Assembly (NCBI GenBank): GCA_027490725.1
Contig: JAIXXN010000013.1
Coordinates: forward strand, 1-61,078
Origin: Oxalobacteraceae bacterium
Lineage (GTDB): Bacteria; Pseudomonadota; Gammaproteobacteria; Burkholderiales; Burkholderiaceae_D
Direction: 5' to 3'
DNA length: 61,078 nt
Positions within the stretch are counted from its first letter, which is position 1, and each line of letters begins with the position of its first letter. Both the position numbers and the translations under genes were made by a program. The notes beneath the pieces are model-generated. The model had not been told where the DNA came from and did not search any database. It was given only the letters and a program-made list of their open reading frames with translations. Below are positions 17,909 to 28,765 of the stretch, piece after piece.

Positions 17909-20698
17909 ATGGCTGCTCATTCCCGTGCCGCATGGCGTTTCGCGGCTGGCCTCACGCTGGGCAGTGCCATCGCGCTGCCTGCGTATTCCGCCTCCGCCAG
18001 CAATGGCGCCGACACTGCCGCCACGCTGGCGGCCTGCGATGGCCCCTTCGCCACCACCCTGCAAACGACGACCGCACCGGGCGATGCACGCGCCTACTGG
18101 CTAGATCGCCAGACCATCCAGTGGCCCGGCGTGGCCAGCGGCGATGGCATCTTCAAACTGTATTACGCTGCCAGCCCTAGCATCAGCGCCAACAAAGGTG
18201 CGCCGGTACAGGGCGCACAGGCAAGCATTGCCCTGGGTACGGCCCAGCAGTCCCTGCCCGAGGCACTGGCACAGCGCTTCCGCTTTGTCGGCAAAGGCAC
18301 GCTACTGCAACTGGCGGCGGCCGATAGCGCCCGTCTGGGCAAACTATTGACCGGCCAACTGGTACTGGTGCAGGAAGGCAGTGACGGCAATGTCCGCGAT
18401 GCCACCACGCTGCAACTGGCCGGCGCGCTGGACGATCTGTATGCCGGCGCGGCCGACATCACGGATCTCGGCGTCCGCGTCGGCGCGCCCGGCGCACCGG
18501 TGTCGTTCAAACTCTGGGCGCCCACTGCGCAGCAGGTTGCCGTGTGCAGCTATGCCAATGGCAGCGCGACGGCCAGCAACATCTTGCCGATGCAGCGCGA
18601 CGCCGCCACCGGCAGCTGGTCGCTGCAGACCAGCGCGGCGCAGGATGGCCAGTACTACCGCTATCTGGTAGACGTGATTGCGCCGTCTACGGGGCTGGTA
18701 CGCAATCTGGTGACCGATCCCTATTCCATCAGTCTGACTACCGATTCGCGGCGCAGCTACATCGCCGACCTGAATGCGGCGCGACTGAAACCGGCGGGCT
18801 GGGATCGCAGCCAGCGCCCGCAACGGGTAATCGCCCAGCCTGATATGACGGTGTATGAACTACATGTGCGCGACTTCTCGATTAACGACGCCAGCGTCAG
18901 CCCGGCCAGGCGCGGCAAATACAGCGCCTTCACAGAAACCGCCAGCAAGGGCATGCAGCACCTGCAGGCGCTCAGCAAAGCCGGCATGACCGACATCCAT
19001 CTGCTGCCCGTGTTCGATATCGGCAGCGTACCGGAACAGGGCTGTGTCACGCCAAAGATTCCCGCCGGACTGGCAGCGGATAATACCGAAGCACAGGCTA
19101 TCATCGCCGGCACCCAGGCCAGCGATTGCTACAACTGGGGCTATGACCCGTATCACTACAACGCACCGGAAGGCAGTTTCGCCAGCGACCCGGCCGATGG
19201 TGCAACCCGCATCATCGAGTTCCGCCAGATGGTGCAGGCACTGCACCGCATCGGCCTGCGGGTGGGCATGGACGTGGTGTACAACCACACCTTCATCGCC
19301 GGACAGAACGAAAAGTCCGTGCTGGACCGCGTGGTGCCCGGCTACTATCACCGTCTGAATCCACGCGGCGAAGTGGAACGCTCCACCTGCTGTGACAACA
19401 CCGCCACCGAACACCTCATGATGGGTAAGCTGATGGTAGATTCGGTGGCCCAGTGGGCGCAGCAATACCAGCTCGACTCGTTCCGCTTCGACCTGATGGG
19501 ACACCAGCCGCGCGCCACCATGGAGCAATTGCAGGCGCGCGCAGATCGCGCCGCCGGACGCCACATCAACCTGATCGGCGAAGGCTGGAACTTCGGTGAA
19601 GTGGCTGACGGCGCGCGCTTTGTACAGGCCTCGCAACTGTCGCTGAATGGCAGCGGCATCGGCACCTTCAGCGACCGCGCACGCGATGCCGTGCGCGGTG
19701 GCGGTGCCGGTGATAGCGGCCTCCAGATGATCAGCCAGCAGGGCTATATCAATGGTCTGGTGTATGACAACAACGCCCAGTCCGGCAAGCACAGTAGTAC
19801 CGAATTGCTGCAGACGGCCGACCTGGTACGGGTGGGTCTGGCCGGTTCGATCCGCAGCTATCCGCTGCGGCGCTACAACGACAGCATCCAGCCGCTAGAG
19901 GCGATCGTGTATGGCGGCAATCAGCCAGCCGGTTACGCCAGCGAGCCGGGCGAAGTGGTCAACTATGTGGAGAACCACGACAACCAGACGCTGTACGACA
20001 TCAACGTCTTCAAACTGCCGACCCACACCAGCACGGCCGAACGGGCGCGCGTACAGATGCTGGGCGCCGCCATCAACGCCTTCAGTCAGGGAGTGGCCTA
20101 CTTCCATGCGGGCTTCGACATCCTGCGTTCCAAATCGCTGGACCGCAACAGCTTCGAATCGGGTGATTGGTTCAACCGTCTGGACTGGACCTATCAGGAT
20201 AACTACTACGGGATTGGCGCGCCGCGTGCCGAAGATAATGGCAAGGACTACCAACTGCTGCTGCCGCTGCTGCGCAATCGCGCGCTGAAACCGGCGCCGC
20301 AGGATATCGTCTTTGCGCGCGACGCCTTCCGTGATCTGCTGCGCATCCGTTCCAGCAGCACCCTGTTCCGGTTACGCAGCGCCGCCGATATCCGCCAGCG
20401 CCTGCAGTTCTATAACACCGGCAGCCAGCAAGTGCCGACGGTACTGGTCGGACACCTCGAAGGCAAGGGTTATCCGGGCGCGCACTTCAAGTCACTCACT
20501 TACCTGATCAACGTCGATACACAGGTACAGAAATTGACGATTGACGAAGAAAAAAACCGCCGCTACCGGCTGCATCCGGTCCACACCAGCATGACCGCAG
20601 CGGACAAACGCGTGGCCTCGCAAGCCAGATTCGACGCCAGCAGCGGATCCTTTGTCATTCCGCCACGAAGTGCCGTGGTATTCGTAGAAACGTACTAA
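17909..20698 (+). CDS. pulA: Secreted pullulanase-type alpha-1,6-glucosidase (GH13)
   Basis: From ATG 17909 (GGAGA upstream) the product has 929 aa with a signal peptide (MAAHSRAAWRFAAGLTLG..., no lipobox). After an N-terminal beta region comes a CBM48-like domain (about 185-300, VSFKLWAPTAQQVAVC). The GH13 pullulanase core carries the family signature YNWGYDPYHYNAPEGSFA (408 onward), region I DVVYNHT, nucleophile D528 (FRFDLMG), acid/base E558 (IGEGWNFG) and stabiliser D691 (VENHDNQ). A C-terminal beta domain ends the protein. It removes alpha-1,6 branches from pullulan, amylopectin or limit dextrins in the periplasm or outside. A small lipoprotein gene follows by 49 bases. Identification is very secure. 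Confidence 0.96.
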   Translation: MAAHSRAAWRFAAGLTLGSAIALPAYSASASNGADTAATLAACDGPFATTLQTTTAPGDARAYWLDRQTIQWPGVASGDGIFKLYYAASPSISANKGAPVQGAQASIALGTAQQSLPEALAQRFRFVGKGTLLQLAAADSARLGKLLTGQLVLVQEGSDGNVRDATTLQLAGALDDLYAGAADITDLGVRVGAPGAPVSFKLWAPTAQQVAVCSYANGSATASNILPMQRDAATGSWSLQTSAAQDGQYYRYLVDVIAPSTGLVRNLVTDPYSISLTTDSRRSYIADLNAARLKPAGWDRSQRPQRVIAQPDMTVYELHVRDFSINDASVSPARRGKYSAFTETASKGMQHLQALSKAGMTDIHLLPVFDIGSVPEQGCVTPKIPAGLAADNTEAQAIIAGTQASDCYNWGYDPYHYNAPEGSFASDPADGATRIIEFRQMVQALHRIGLRVGMDVVYNHTFIAGQNEKSVLDRVVPGYYHRLNPRGEVERSTCCDNTATEHLMMGKLMVDSVAQWAQQYQLDSFRFDLMGHQPRATMEQLQARADRAAGRHINLIGEGWNFGEVADGARFVQASQLSLNGSGIGTFSDRARDAVRGGGAGDSGLQMISQQGYINGLVYDNNAQSGKHSSTELLQTADLVRVGLAGSIRSYPLRRYNDSIQPLEAIVYGGNQPAGYASEPGEVVNYVENHDNQTLYDINVFKLPTHTSTAERARVQMLGAAINAFSQGVAYFHAGFDILRSKSLDRNSFESGDWFNRLDWTYQDNYYGIGAPRAEDNGKDYQLLLPLLRNRALKPAPQDIVFARDAFRDLLRIRSSSTLFRLRSAADIRQRLQFYNTGSQQVPTVLVGHLEGKGYPGAHFKSLTYLINVDTQVQKLTIDEEKNRRYRLHPVHTSMTAADKRVASQARFDASSGSFVIPPRSAVVFVETY

Positions 20699-20747
20699 AA
20701 AATCATGCTATCTTTCCGGCTCCTTATGGACCCGGAAAGAGATCGTG

Positions 20748-21140
20748 ATGCACCCACACACCGCTGCAAGCCCGCCGCTGTCGCTGCCGCTGTCGCTGCT
20801 CCTGTCGCTAATTTTGTCACTGTCGCTATGTGGCTGTGGCGGCGGCGATTATGTGCCGCAGGCGAACCGCGCACCCGTCGCGATGGCTGGCCCGGCGCAG
20901 GCGGTGGCAGTCGGCACTTCCGTCAAACTGAACGGCAGCGCGACCGATGCCGATCAGGATCTGGTGGGCTATACCTGGACGCTATCCAAGCCTGCCGGCA
21001 GCGCCGCAGCACTGCTCAACTATCACGTAGCCTCGCCGACCTTCAACCCCGACCTGCCGGGCGTGTACGTAGCGACGCTGATCGTCAATGATGGCCAGCT
21101 CGATAGCCTGCCGTCGACCGTGATGATCACGGTGCACTAA
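20748..21140 (+). CDS. Small lipoprotein with one PKD/Ig-like domain
   Basis: A 130-aa protein. A leucine- and serine-rich signal ends in LCGC, a plausible lipobox, followed by GGGDY. The rest is one beta-sandwich of the PKD/cadherin-like type: RAPVAMAGPAQAVAVGTSVKLNGSATDAD, YTWTLSKPAGS, FNPDLPGVYVATLIVNDG. It is too short for catalysis. The gene lies 49 bases after pulA in the same direction, so the two are probably co-transcribed. The domain could bind polysaccharide or help dock the pullulanase at the envelope; this is inference. Start could also be GTG at 20745. Confidence 0.8.
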   Translation: MHPHTAASPPLSLPLSLLLSLILSLSLCGCGGGDYVPQANRAPVAMAGPAQAVAVGTSVKLNGSATDADQDLVGYTWTLSKPAGSAAALLNYHVASPTFNPDLPGVYVATLIVNDGQLDSLPSTVMITVH

Positions 21141-21191
21141 AGAACCCTGGCGCTCATTGGCAGGCATTAGGTAGCCTACCGTCGGGCCTAC

Positions 21192-21212
21192 CGCCGGGCG
21201 CAGCGCCCGGCG
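21192..21212. terminator. Probable bidirectional terminator between pulA and malS operons
   Basis: CGCCGGGC (21192-21199), loop GCAGC, GCCCGGCG (21205-21212), then CTTTCT. It is a GC-rich 8-bp stem between convergent genes with only a weak T-tract. Confidence 0.5.
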
Positions 21213-21242
21213 CTTTCTGCAGCAGCATGCGCTGCCGGATGA

Positions 21243-22955
21243 CTAGTCCTGGCCGATCAGCACCAGCGCATTGCGGGTACCGAAGTTGACCTGCCCGGCG
21301 CGCACCACGGCGCGCTTGCCGCTGTAGTAATCACGCACAGTCACGCCATCGGCAAACACTCCGTGCAGCGGAATGCTGGTGCTGTGGGAAGTCGGCAGAT
21401 CAAGCGCCACCACTACCTTGTCGTGCAGCGTGCCACGCTGAAAGGTGCGCTTGAAGATATACGGCTGCGCCTGCAATTGCTGATGCACGCCCGCCCCCAC
21501 CGCTACGTGCGCCTGACGGAATTGGCCCAGTTTCGCCCAGTGCGCCCGCACCTCGGCCACCCGGTAGCCATCGCGCGCAGCATTGGTTTGCAACTCGTCC
21601 CAGTTCATGAAGGAGCGCAGCTTGGCATCGCCCACTGCGTCGGCCACATCTAGCCGGCGCGCTGTCTCGTCGCCGTAGTAGATCTGCGCCGCACCGGGCG
21701 CCAGCAGCAGCTTATTGGCTGTCACAAACGGCTGCTTGCGCGCCGCATCGAACGGCCGGTCAAAATCGTGCGAGGCCAGATAATTCAGGACCGAGTAGCC
21801 CTCCAGCGCACCGCCGTGCAGCATCGCCGAATAGCTGCTGAACAGGCTTTCGTAATCACGTCCGGCATCCGGCACGGTGCCGAAATTGATCAGACTATCG
21901 AAGCCGTTCTGGTAGTAATTGGCGATCTGGCCGCGTCCCAGATCATGCAACTGGCCATCGGCCAGCTTGTAGTTATACACTTCCGCCGTCATGTAGAAAT
22001 GCTGGTCCGGCAGGCGCTTGGCCGGATTGTTGCGTCGCCATTCCGCAAACGCCGTATCGGCCACGCCGCGCAACTCCTTCCACACCGGCGCTTCCACGTG
22101 TTTCACGGTATCGGCACGGAAACCATCCACACCGTATTTGCGCACCCAGTCGGCGTGCCATTTCATCAGGTAGTAGCGCGGCGCACGCGGGAAACCGGTG
22201 CGCGCAAAGAACTCATCGAGTTCGCGCTGTTCGCGTTCCAGCCGGCCCTCACGCTGCCATTTGGCGACCAGTGCGGGCGGCAAAGCGACCGGCACATCGC
22301 TGTCGGTGCGGAAGTCCGGCAGGTTTTCCACCAGCGTGCAGGAAATCGTACTGGCGGCATCCTGATAGGCACATTGCGGGCCGCGCCGTACCCAGTCGTC
22401 CGGCCACGCCGGATCGGCCTGCGTTACCGGGCCGGTGTGATTCATCACCACATCGAGCAGTACCCGGATACCGCGCTGGTGCGCCGCGTCCACCAGCTCG
22501 CGGAAATCCTGCTCGGTACCGAGATTGGCATCGACGGCCGTGAAGTCGGCAGCCCAGTAACCGTGGAAGCCATACGATTTGCCAGTGCCTTCATCGGTGC
22601 CGGCATGGATCTGCTCTACCGGTGGTGTCAGCCAGATCGCATTCACACCCAGACTATCGAAATAACCGGCACGGATTTTTGCCGTGATACCGGCCAGATC
22701 CCCCCCCATGAAACCGCGCAGCGGCGCAGCATCGGCCTGACGGCCATACGCCAGATCATTGGCGCGGTTGGCGTTATTGAAACGGTCAGTCAGCAGAAAA
22801 TAGACGGTGGCGTTCTCCCACAGGAATGGCTTGGCGGCGCTGCGGCTGGCAGCTGCCGCTGGTACGCTGGCTGATGCTGTCGTAGCCGCATGCGCTGCTG
22901 CGAAGCTGCCGCCCAGTGTCAGCGCCAGAGTCATTGCGAGAGGTGTCAGTTTCAT
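21243..22955 (-). CDS. Periplasmic alpha-amylase, MalS-like (GH13)
   Basis: A 570-aa GH13 enzyme with a signal peptide (residues 1-23, ending AHA) and an Ala/Ser linker to residue 40. It starts VYFLLTDRFNNANRAND, typical of MalS-type amylases. Region I is LDVVMNHTG (167-175), nucleophile D282 in DGFRADTVKH, acid/base E325 in MTAEVYN, stabiliser D397 in YLASHDFDR. E. coli MalS hydrolyses maltodextrins in the periplasm, releasing maltohexaose. The start at 22955 has AGGAAG upstream and lies 20 bases after the pgm stop, so it is the third gene of an MFS-pgm-amylase operon. Shorter than E. coli MalS. Confidence 0.92.
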   Translation of the reverse strand: MKLTPLAMTLALTLGGSFAAAHAATTASASVPAAAASRSAAKPFLWENATVYFLLTDRFNNANRANDLAYGRQADAAPLRGFMGGDLAGITAKIRAGYFDSLGVNAIWLTPPVEQIHAGTDEGTGKSYGFHGYWAADFTAVDANLGTEQDFRELVDAAHQRGIRVLLDVVMNHTGPVTQADPAWPDDWVRRGPQCAYQDAASTISCTLVENLPDFRTDSDVPVALPPALVAKWQREGRLEREQRELDEFFARTGFPRAPRYYLMKWHADWVRKYGVDGFRADTVKHVEAPVWKELRGVADTAFAEWRRNNPAKRLPDQHFYMTAEVYNYKLADGQLHDLGRGQIANYYQNGFDSLINFGTVPDAGRDYESLFSSYSAMLHGGALEGYSVLNYLASHDFDRPFDAARKQPFVTANKLLLAPGAAQIYYGDETARRLDVADAVGDAKLRSFMNWDELQTNAARDGYRVAEVRAHWAKLGQFRQAHVAVGAGVHQQLQAQPYIFKRTFQRGTLHDKVVVALDLPTSHSTSIPLHGVFADGVTVRDYYSGKRAVVRAGQVNFGTRNALVLIGQD

Positions 22956-22975
22956 GCTGTCTTCCTGTAGTAGTT

Positions 22976-24619
<1,644 letters not shown>

Positions 24620-24644
24620 CTAGGGAAAGGCAGGAAAAGGGCAG

Positions 24645-24695
24645 ATTTCGCGCCTGCCATGCCAGTCGGACTGGCAACCCAGCAGCGCGCGAAAT
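24645..24695. repeat. Long imperfect inverted repeat between MFS and pgm genes
   Basis: Outer arms ATTTCGCGC (24645-24653) and GCGCGAAAT (24687-24695) enclose an inner hairpin TGCCAGT-CGG-ACTGGCA (24660-24676). It has no T-tract on the minus strand. It could set the ratio of transporter to enzyme messages. Confidence 0.6.
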
Positions 24696-24718
24696 ATGAT
24701 CATGCGAACAATATTACA

Positions 24719-26047
24719 TTACTGACCAGCAGGTTCCGCGTTATCGCGCACGATCAGGGTCAGAATGCCGGCCACAATCATGCACACACCGCCCAGCATC
24801 ACCGTCTGCACGGTATGGCCATTGAACAGGTGCTTGGTGACGAAACCGAGCAGCAAACCGCTGACGATTTGCGGAATCACGATGAAGAAGTTAAACACGC
24901 CCATGTAGTAACCCATGCGCTTGGCCGGCAGTGCGCCTGCCAGAATCGCATACGGCATGGTCAGAATACTGGCCCAGGCGATGCCGACGCCGATCATCGG
25001 CAGGTACAGCAGGCTCACGTCGTGGATCGCGTAGACGCTGAACAGACTCACGCCGCCGATCACCAGACAGCTCATGTGCACGAACTTGCGGCTAGTGTAA
25101 CGCGCGAAAATCGGCAGAATGAACGCGGCCAGTGCCGACACGCCACTGTACACAGCAAACATCACACCCACGCGGTTACCGGCTTCCTGATAGGCTGCCG
25201 ATTGCGCATCGACGGTACCGAACACGTTTTCACCGATCGCCGAGGTGGTGTAGATCCACATTGCAAACAGGGCGATCCAGGTAAAGAACTGCACCGCTGC
25301 CAGTTGCAGCATGGTGGCCGGCATACGGGTGAAGCCGCCCATGATCTCGCGCATGGCAAACGCCATACCCTTGGTGCGGCGCTGCTCGGCGCGGAATGCT
25401 TCCAGATCGTCCGGCGGGGTTTCTTTGGCCGTCAGCACAGTCCACAGCACGGCCAGCATATAGATTGCGCCGCCGCTGTAGAAGGAATAGCGCACCGTAT
25501 CGGGAATCGCACCATTCACGGGCACATTGCTGACGTTCAGGTATTCGGCAAAAATGGTCGGCAGCAGCGAGGCAATCACGGCGCCCCAGCCGATGAAGAA
25601 GGTCTGCATGGCGAAACCGGCAGTCTGCTGCGCAGGGCCCAGCTTATCGCCGACAAACGCGCGGAACGGCTCCATCGAGACGTTGATGGCGCCATCCATC
25701 AGCCACAGCACGGCTACTGCCATCCACAGTGCGGTCGAATTCGGCATCAGGAACAATGCGATCGAGGCCAGCAAGGCACCGATGAAGAAGAACGGACGGC
25801 GGCGCCCCCAAGTCGGGTGCCAGGTGTTGTCGCTCAGGTAGCCGATAATCGGCTGTACCAGTAAGCCGGTAACCGGCGCGGCCAGCCAGAACAGGGACAG
25901 ATCGTCGGGATTCGCACCGAGCGTCGAAAAGATCCGGCTAGTGTTGGCATTTTGCAGCGCGAAGCCGAACTGGATGCCGAAAAAGCCGAAGCTCATATTC
26001 CATAACTGCCAGAACGACAGGATGGGCTTACTGGTGGAAGAATGCAT
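24719..26047 (-). CDS. MFS sugar:proton symporter, SLC45/MalY-like (maltose/glucose uptake)
   Basis: A 442-aa, 12-helix protein of the major facilitator superfamily. [25 protein letters not shown] opens the protein (part of helix 1) and [17 protein letters not shown] marks loop 2-3, both typical of SLC45/plant sucrose-type and Caulobacter MalY-type carriers. Such carriers import disaccharides or glucose with protons. It is the first gene of the MFS-pgm-amylase operon and diverges from the GH31 gene. A very good promoter (TTGACA-N17-TATTTT) lies upstream with a HexR-like site over its -10 element. Maltose is the likely substrate from context. Confidence 0.9.
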   Translation of the reverse strand: MHSSTSKPILSFWQLWNMSFGFFGIQFGFALQNANTSRIFSTLGANPDDLSLFWLAAPVTGLLVQPIIGYLSDNTWHPTWGRRRPFFFIGALLASIALFLMPNSTALWMAVAVLWLMDGAINVSMEPFRAFVGDKLGPAQQTAGFAMQTFFIGWGAVIASLLPTIFAEYLNVSNVPVNGAIPDTVRYSFYSGGAIYMLAVLWTVLTAKETPPDDLEAFRAEQRRTKGMAFAMREIMGGFTRMPATMLQLAAVQFFTWIALFAMWIYTTSAIGENVFGTVDAQSAAYQEAGNRVGVMFAVYSGVSALAAFILPIFARYTSRKFVHMSCLVIGGVSLFSVYAIHDVSLLYLPMIGVGIAWASILTMPYAILAGALPAKRMGYYMGVFNFFIVIPQIVSGLLLGFVTKHLFNGHTVQTVMLGGVCMIVAGILTLIVRDNAEPAGQ

Positions 26048-26076
26048 GCGGCGTGTCCCCGACTATTTTTGAGATT

Positions 26077-26091
26077 TGTAGCAAAATAACA
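26077..26091. promoter_or_regulatory. HexR-like operator over the -10 of the MFS-pgm-amylase promoter
   Basis: TGTAGC-AAA-ATAACA matches 9 of 12 positions of TGTAGT-N3-ACTACA. It covers the TATTTT -10 box at 26083-26088, the right place for repression. Confidence 0.55.
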
Positions 26092-26111
26092 CGGCGCACC
26101 ATGTGTGTCAA
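26083..26111 (-). promoter_or_regulatory. Sigma-70 promoter of the MFS-pgm-amylase operon
   Basis: On the minus strand, a perfect TTGACA (26111-26106), a 17-base spacer and TATTTT (26088-26083). The start codon is at 26047, giving a leader of about 30 bases. Confidence 0.7.
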
Positions 26112-26175
26112 ATGAAAGAATCCCTAGTAAAATATAGGAAAAAAGCCATCCACAGGGTGGAAAATCAGTGTTAAA

Positions 26176-26190
26176 TGTAGCCAAACAACA
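26176..26190. promoter_or_regulatory. HexR-like operator upstream of the GH31 gene
   Basis: TGTAGC-CAA-ACAACA matches 10 of 12 positions of TGTAGT-N3-ACTACA, 33 bases upstream of the GH31 start codon. No convincing promoter was picked out beside it. Confidence 0.55.
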
Positions 26191-26223
26191 TAAACATCAG
26201 CCCTTTCGAGACGATCCGACTAC

Positions 26224-28683
26224 ATGAAAAATCCACCTTTTGCCCGCCTTGCCCAGCTGCTGCCCCTGCTACCACTGACCTTGCTGGCCAGCCAGTCTGC
26301 GCTGGCGCAGAACGCCGAGCGCAAGTTCGAAAGCGCCACCAGCCGCGATGGCGTACTGGAAGTGCGCACCAGCGATGGCTACTACCTGATCAAGCCCTAC
26401 TCCGCCAGCATCGTCGAGACCACCTTTGTACCACGCGGCGAAGCAGCGGATGCCTCCTCGCATGCCGTGGTGCTGGCACCAGTGGCTGTAAAAACCACAC
26501 TCGCCAGCAAAGCCGCCAGCCTCACTTACACGGCCGGCGCCATGCAGGTCACCATTAGCAAAGCACCGTTCCAGATCGCGTATGCCTACAAAGGGCGCAA
26601 ACTGGTGGCGGAAAAGCACGGCTACCTGAGCAAACAGGATGATCTCGTCAACGGCAGCAAGGACATCCATCAGGGCAGCGCGCGCACCCTGCAAGCCATC
26701 GAATTCGCGCTGGATAAGGATGAAGCACTGTATGGTGCCGGCGAGCGTGCGGTCGGCATGAACCGGCGCGGCAACCGTTTCACGCTGTATAACAAAGCAC
26801 ACTACGGCTACGCCGAGCGCTCCACCCAGATGGGTTACAGCATGCCACTGGCGCTGTCGTCGAAAATGTATGCGCTCCACTTCGACAACCCGCAAACCGG
26901 TTACCTCGATTTCGACAGCCGCAAAGACAACAGTCTGACCTACGAAACCACTGGTGGTCGCAAGACCTATCAGGTGATCGCTGGCGACAGCTGGGAAGAC
27001 CTGATCGGCAACTACACCAGCCTGACCGGCAAACAGCCGCTACCACCGCGCTGGGCCTTCGGCAATTTCGCCATGCGCTTCGGCTACCGCGACGAAGCCA
27101 TCGCGCGCGCCACCGTCAACCAGTTCATCGCCGACGACATCCCGCTCGACGCCATCGTGTTCGACCTGTTCTGGTTCGGTAAAGAAGTCAAAGGCACCAT
27201 GGGTAACCTGAGCTGGGACAAGGATAACTTCCCCAATCCGGTCGGCATGATCAGCGACTTCCGCAATAAGGGCGTGCAGACCGTCGTCATCACCGAACCG
27301 TTCATCGTCGACAGTTCGGCGCGCTGGCAGGAAGCCGTGGACAAGAAAATCCTCGGCACCGACGCCAGCGGCGCAGCACTGGCCTACGACTTCTACTTTG
27401 GTCATACCGGTCTGATCGACATTTTCGGCCAGCCCGGCAAACAGTGGTTCTGGAATATCTACAAAGAGCTGCACCAGCAAGGCGTGAGCGGCGTCTGGGG
27501 CGATCTGGGCGAACCGGAAGTACACCCGAGCGCCATGCAGCACGCCACTGGCAGCGCCGACACGGTGCACAACATCTACGGCCACCAGTGGGCACGACTG
27601 GTGGCGGAAGGCTACCAGCAGGACTACCCGACCGAACGCCCGTTCGTGCTGATGCGCGCTGGGTATTCCGGCACCCAGCGCTACGGCATCATTCCGTGGT
27701 CGGGCGACGTGGACCGCAGCTGGGGCGGGCTGCACGCCCAGCCGGAAATCGCTTTGCAAATGGGCATGCAGGGTGCCGCGTATATGCACTCCGATCTGGG
27801 CGGCTTTGCCAACCCGGTACTCGATAACGAACTGTATACGCGCTGGCTGCAGTACGGCGTGTTCCAGCCGATTTTCCGTCCGCACGCACAGGACGACGTG
27901 GCGCCGGAACCGGTGTACCGCGAAGCGCAAACCAAGGCACTGGCGCGCGCCGCGATCCGCCTGCGCTATCGCATGCTGCCCTACAACTACACACTGGGCT
28001 TCGACAACCAGCAGCAAGGTTTGCCATTGATGCGTCCCATGCTGTACGAAGAGCCGCACAACGCCAGCGTGCACGGTATGTCATCCACCTATCTGTGGGG
28101 CAAAGACTTCCTCGTCACGCCAGTCCTGAGCAAAGGCGCCAGCAGCGCGGAAGTCTACTTCCCGGCCCGCAGCGCATGGTTCGATTTCTACACCGACGTG
28201 CGCCATGCCGGTGGCATGCGCGACACCGTCAAGCTGGAAGCCGATCACATTCCCGTGTACGTGAGAGCCGGTGCCTTCATCCCGATGGCCAAGGTGGTCC
28301 AGAGCACACGTGACTACAGCACCAAGCACATCGAGCTGCACTACTACCACGACGCCAGCGTAACTGCCGGCAGCGGCAAACTGTATGACGATGACGGCCT
28401 GACCGCCAACGCCTACCAGCAGGGACAATACGAGCTGCTGAACTTTGCCAGCAAGCTGCAGGGACGCGAACTGACGCTCACCATCAACTCCGAAACGGGC
28501 AAACAGTACCAGCGCCCGGACCGTAGCATCGCCCTGCAGGTGCACAATGTGACGCGCGCCCCGTCGGTGGTACGGGTCGATGGCAAAGCAGTTATTTTCG
28601 TCTGGGACGAAGCCAAGCGACAGCTCAACATCGCCATGCCTGCCAGCAGCGCCGCCAGCCGGAGCATCAGCATCAGCCTCTGA
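26224..28683 (+). CDS. Secreted alpha-glucosidase (GH31)
   Basis: An 819-aa GH31 enzyme with a signal peptide (residues 1-28, ending ALA). An N-terminal beta-sandwich (about 30-270; EALYGAGERAVGMNRRG) precedes the TIM barrel (LPPRWAFGNFAMRFGYRD at 273 onward). The nucleophile is D427 in GVWGDLGEPE, followed by E430. The acid/base is D495 in IPWSGDVDRSWGG. Beta domains follow. It cuts terminal alpha-1,4 (or alpha-1,3/1,6) glucose from oligosaccharides outside the cytoplasm. It diverges from the MFS symporter gene with paired HexR-like sites between them. It follows the normal pattern of GH31 members in TonB-receptor loci. Confidence 0.95.
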   Translation: MKNPPFARLAQLLPLLPLTLLASQSALAQNAERKFESATSRDGVLEVRTSDGYYLIKPYSASIVETTFVPRGEAADASSHAVVLAPVAVKTTLASKAASLTYTAGAMQVTISKAPFQIAYAYKGRKLVAEKHGYLSKQDDLVNGSKDIHQGSARTLQAIEFALDKDEALYGAGERAVGMNRRGNRFTLYNKAHYGYAERSTQMGYSMPLALSSKMYALHFDNPQTGYLDFDSRKDNSLTYETTGGRKTYQVIAGDSWEDLIGNYTSLTGKQPLPPRWAFGNFAMRFGYRDEAIARATVNQFIADDIPLDAIVFDLFWFGKEVKGTMGNLSWDKDNFPNPVGMISDFRNKGVQTVVITEPFIVDSSARWQEAVDKKILGTDASGAALAYDFYFGHTGLIDIFGQPGKQWFWNIYKELHQQGVSGVWGDLGEPEVHPSAMQHATGSADTVHNIYGHQWARLVAEGYQQDYPTERPFVLMRAGYSGTQRYGIIPWSGDVDRSWGGLHAQPEIALQMGMQGAAYMHSDLGGFANPVLDNELYTRWLQYGVFQPIFRPHAQDDVAPEPVYREAQTKALARAAIRLRYRMLPYNYTLGFDNQQQGLPLMRPMLYEEPHNASVHGMSSTYLWGKDFLVTPVLSKGASSAEVYFPARSAWFDFYTDVRHAGGMRDTVKLEADHIPVYVRAGAFIPMAKVVQSTRDYSTKHIELHYYHDASVTAGSGKLYDDDGLTANAYQQGQYELLNFASKLQGRELTLTINSETGKQYQRPDRSIALQVHNVTRAPSVVRVDGKAVIFVWDEAKRQLNIAMPASSAASRSISISL

Positions 28684-28765
28684 CCCTGCGGTAGATGGGT
28701 GTATCATTGCCGCCCATCGGATGATCCAATCCGGTGACCAGACAAGATCACTCAGGGAGATGCTC

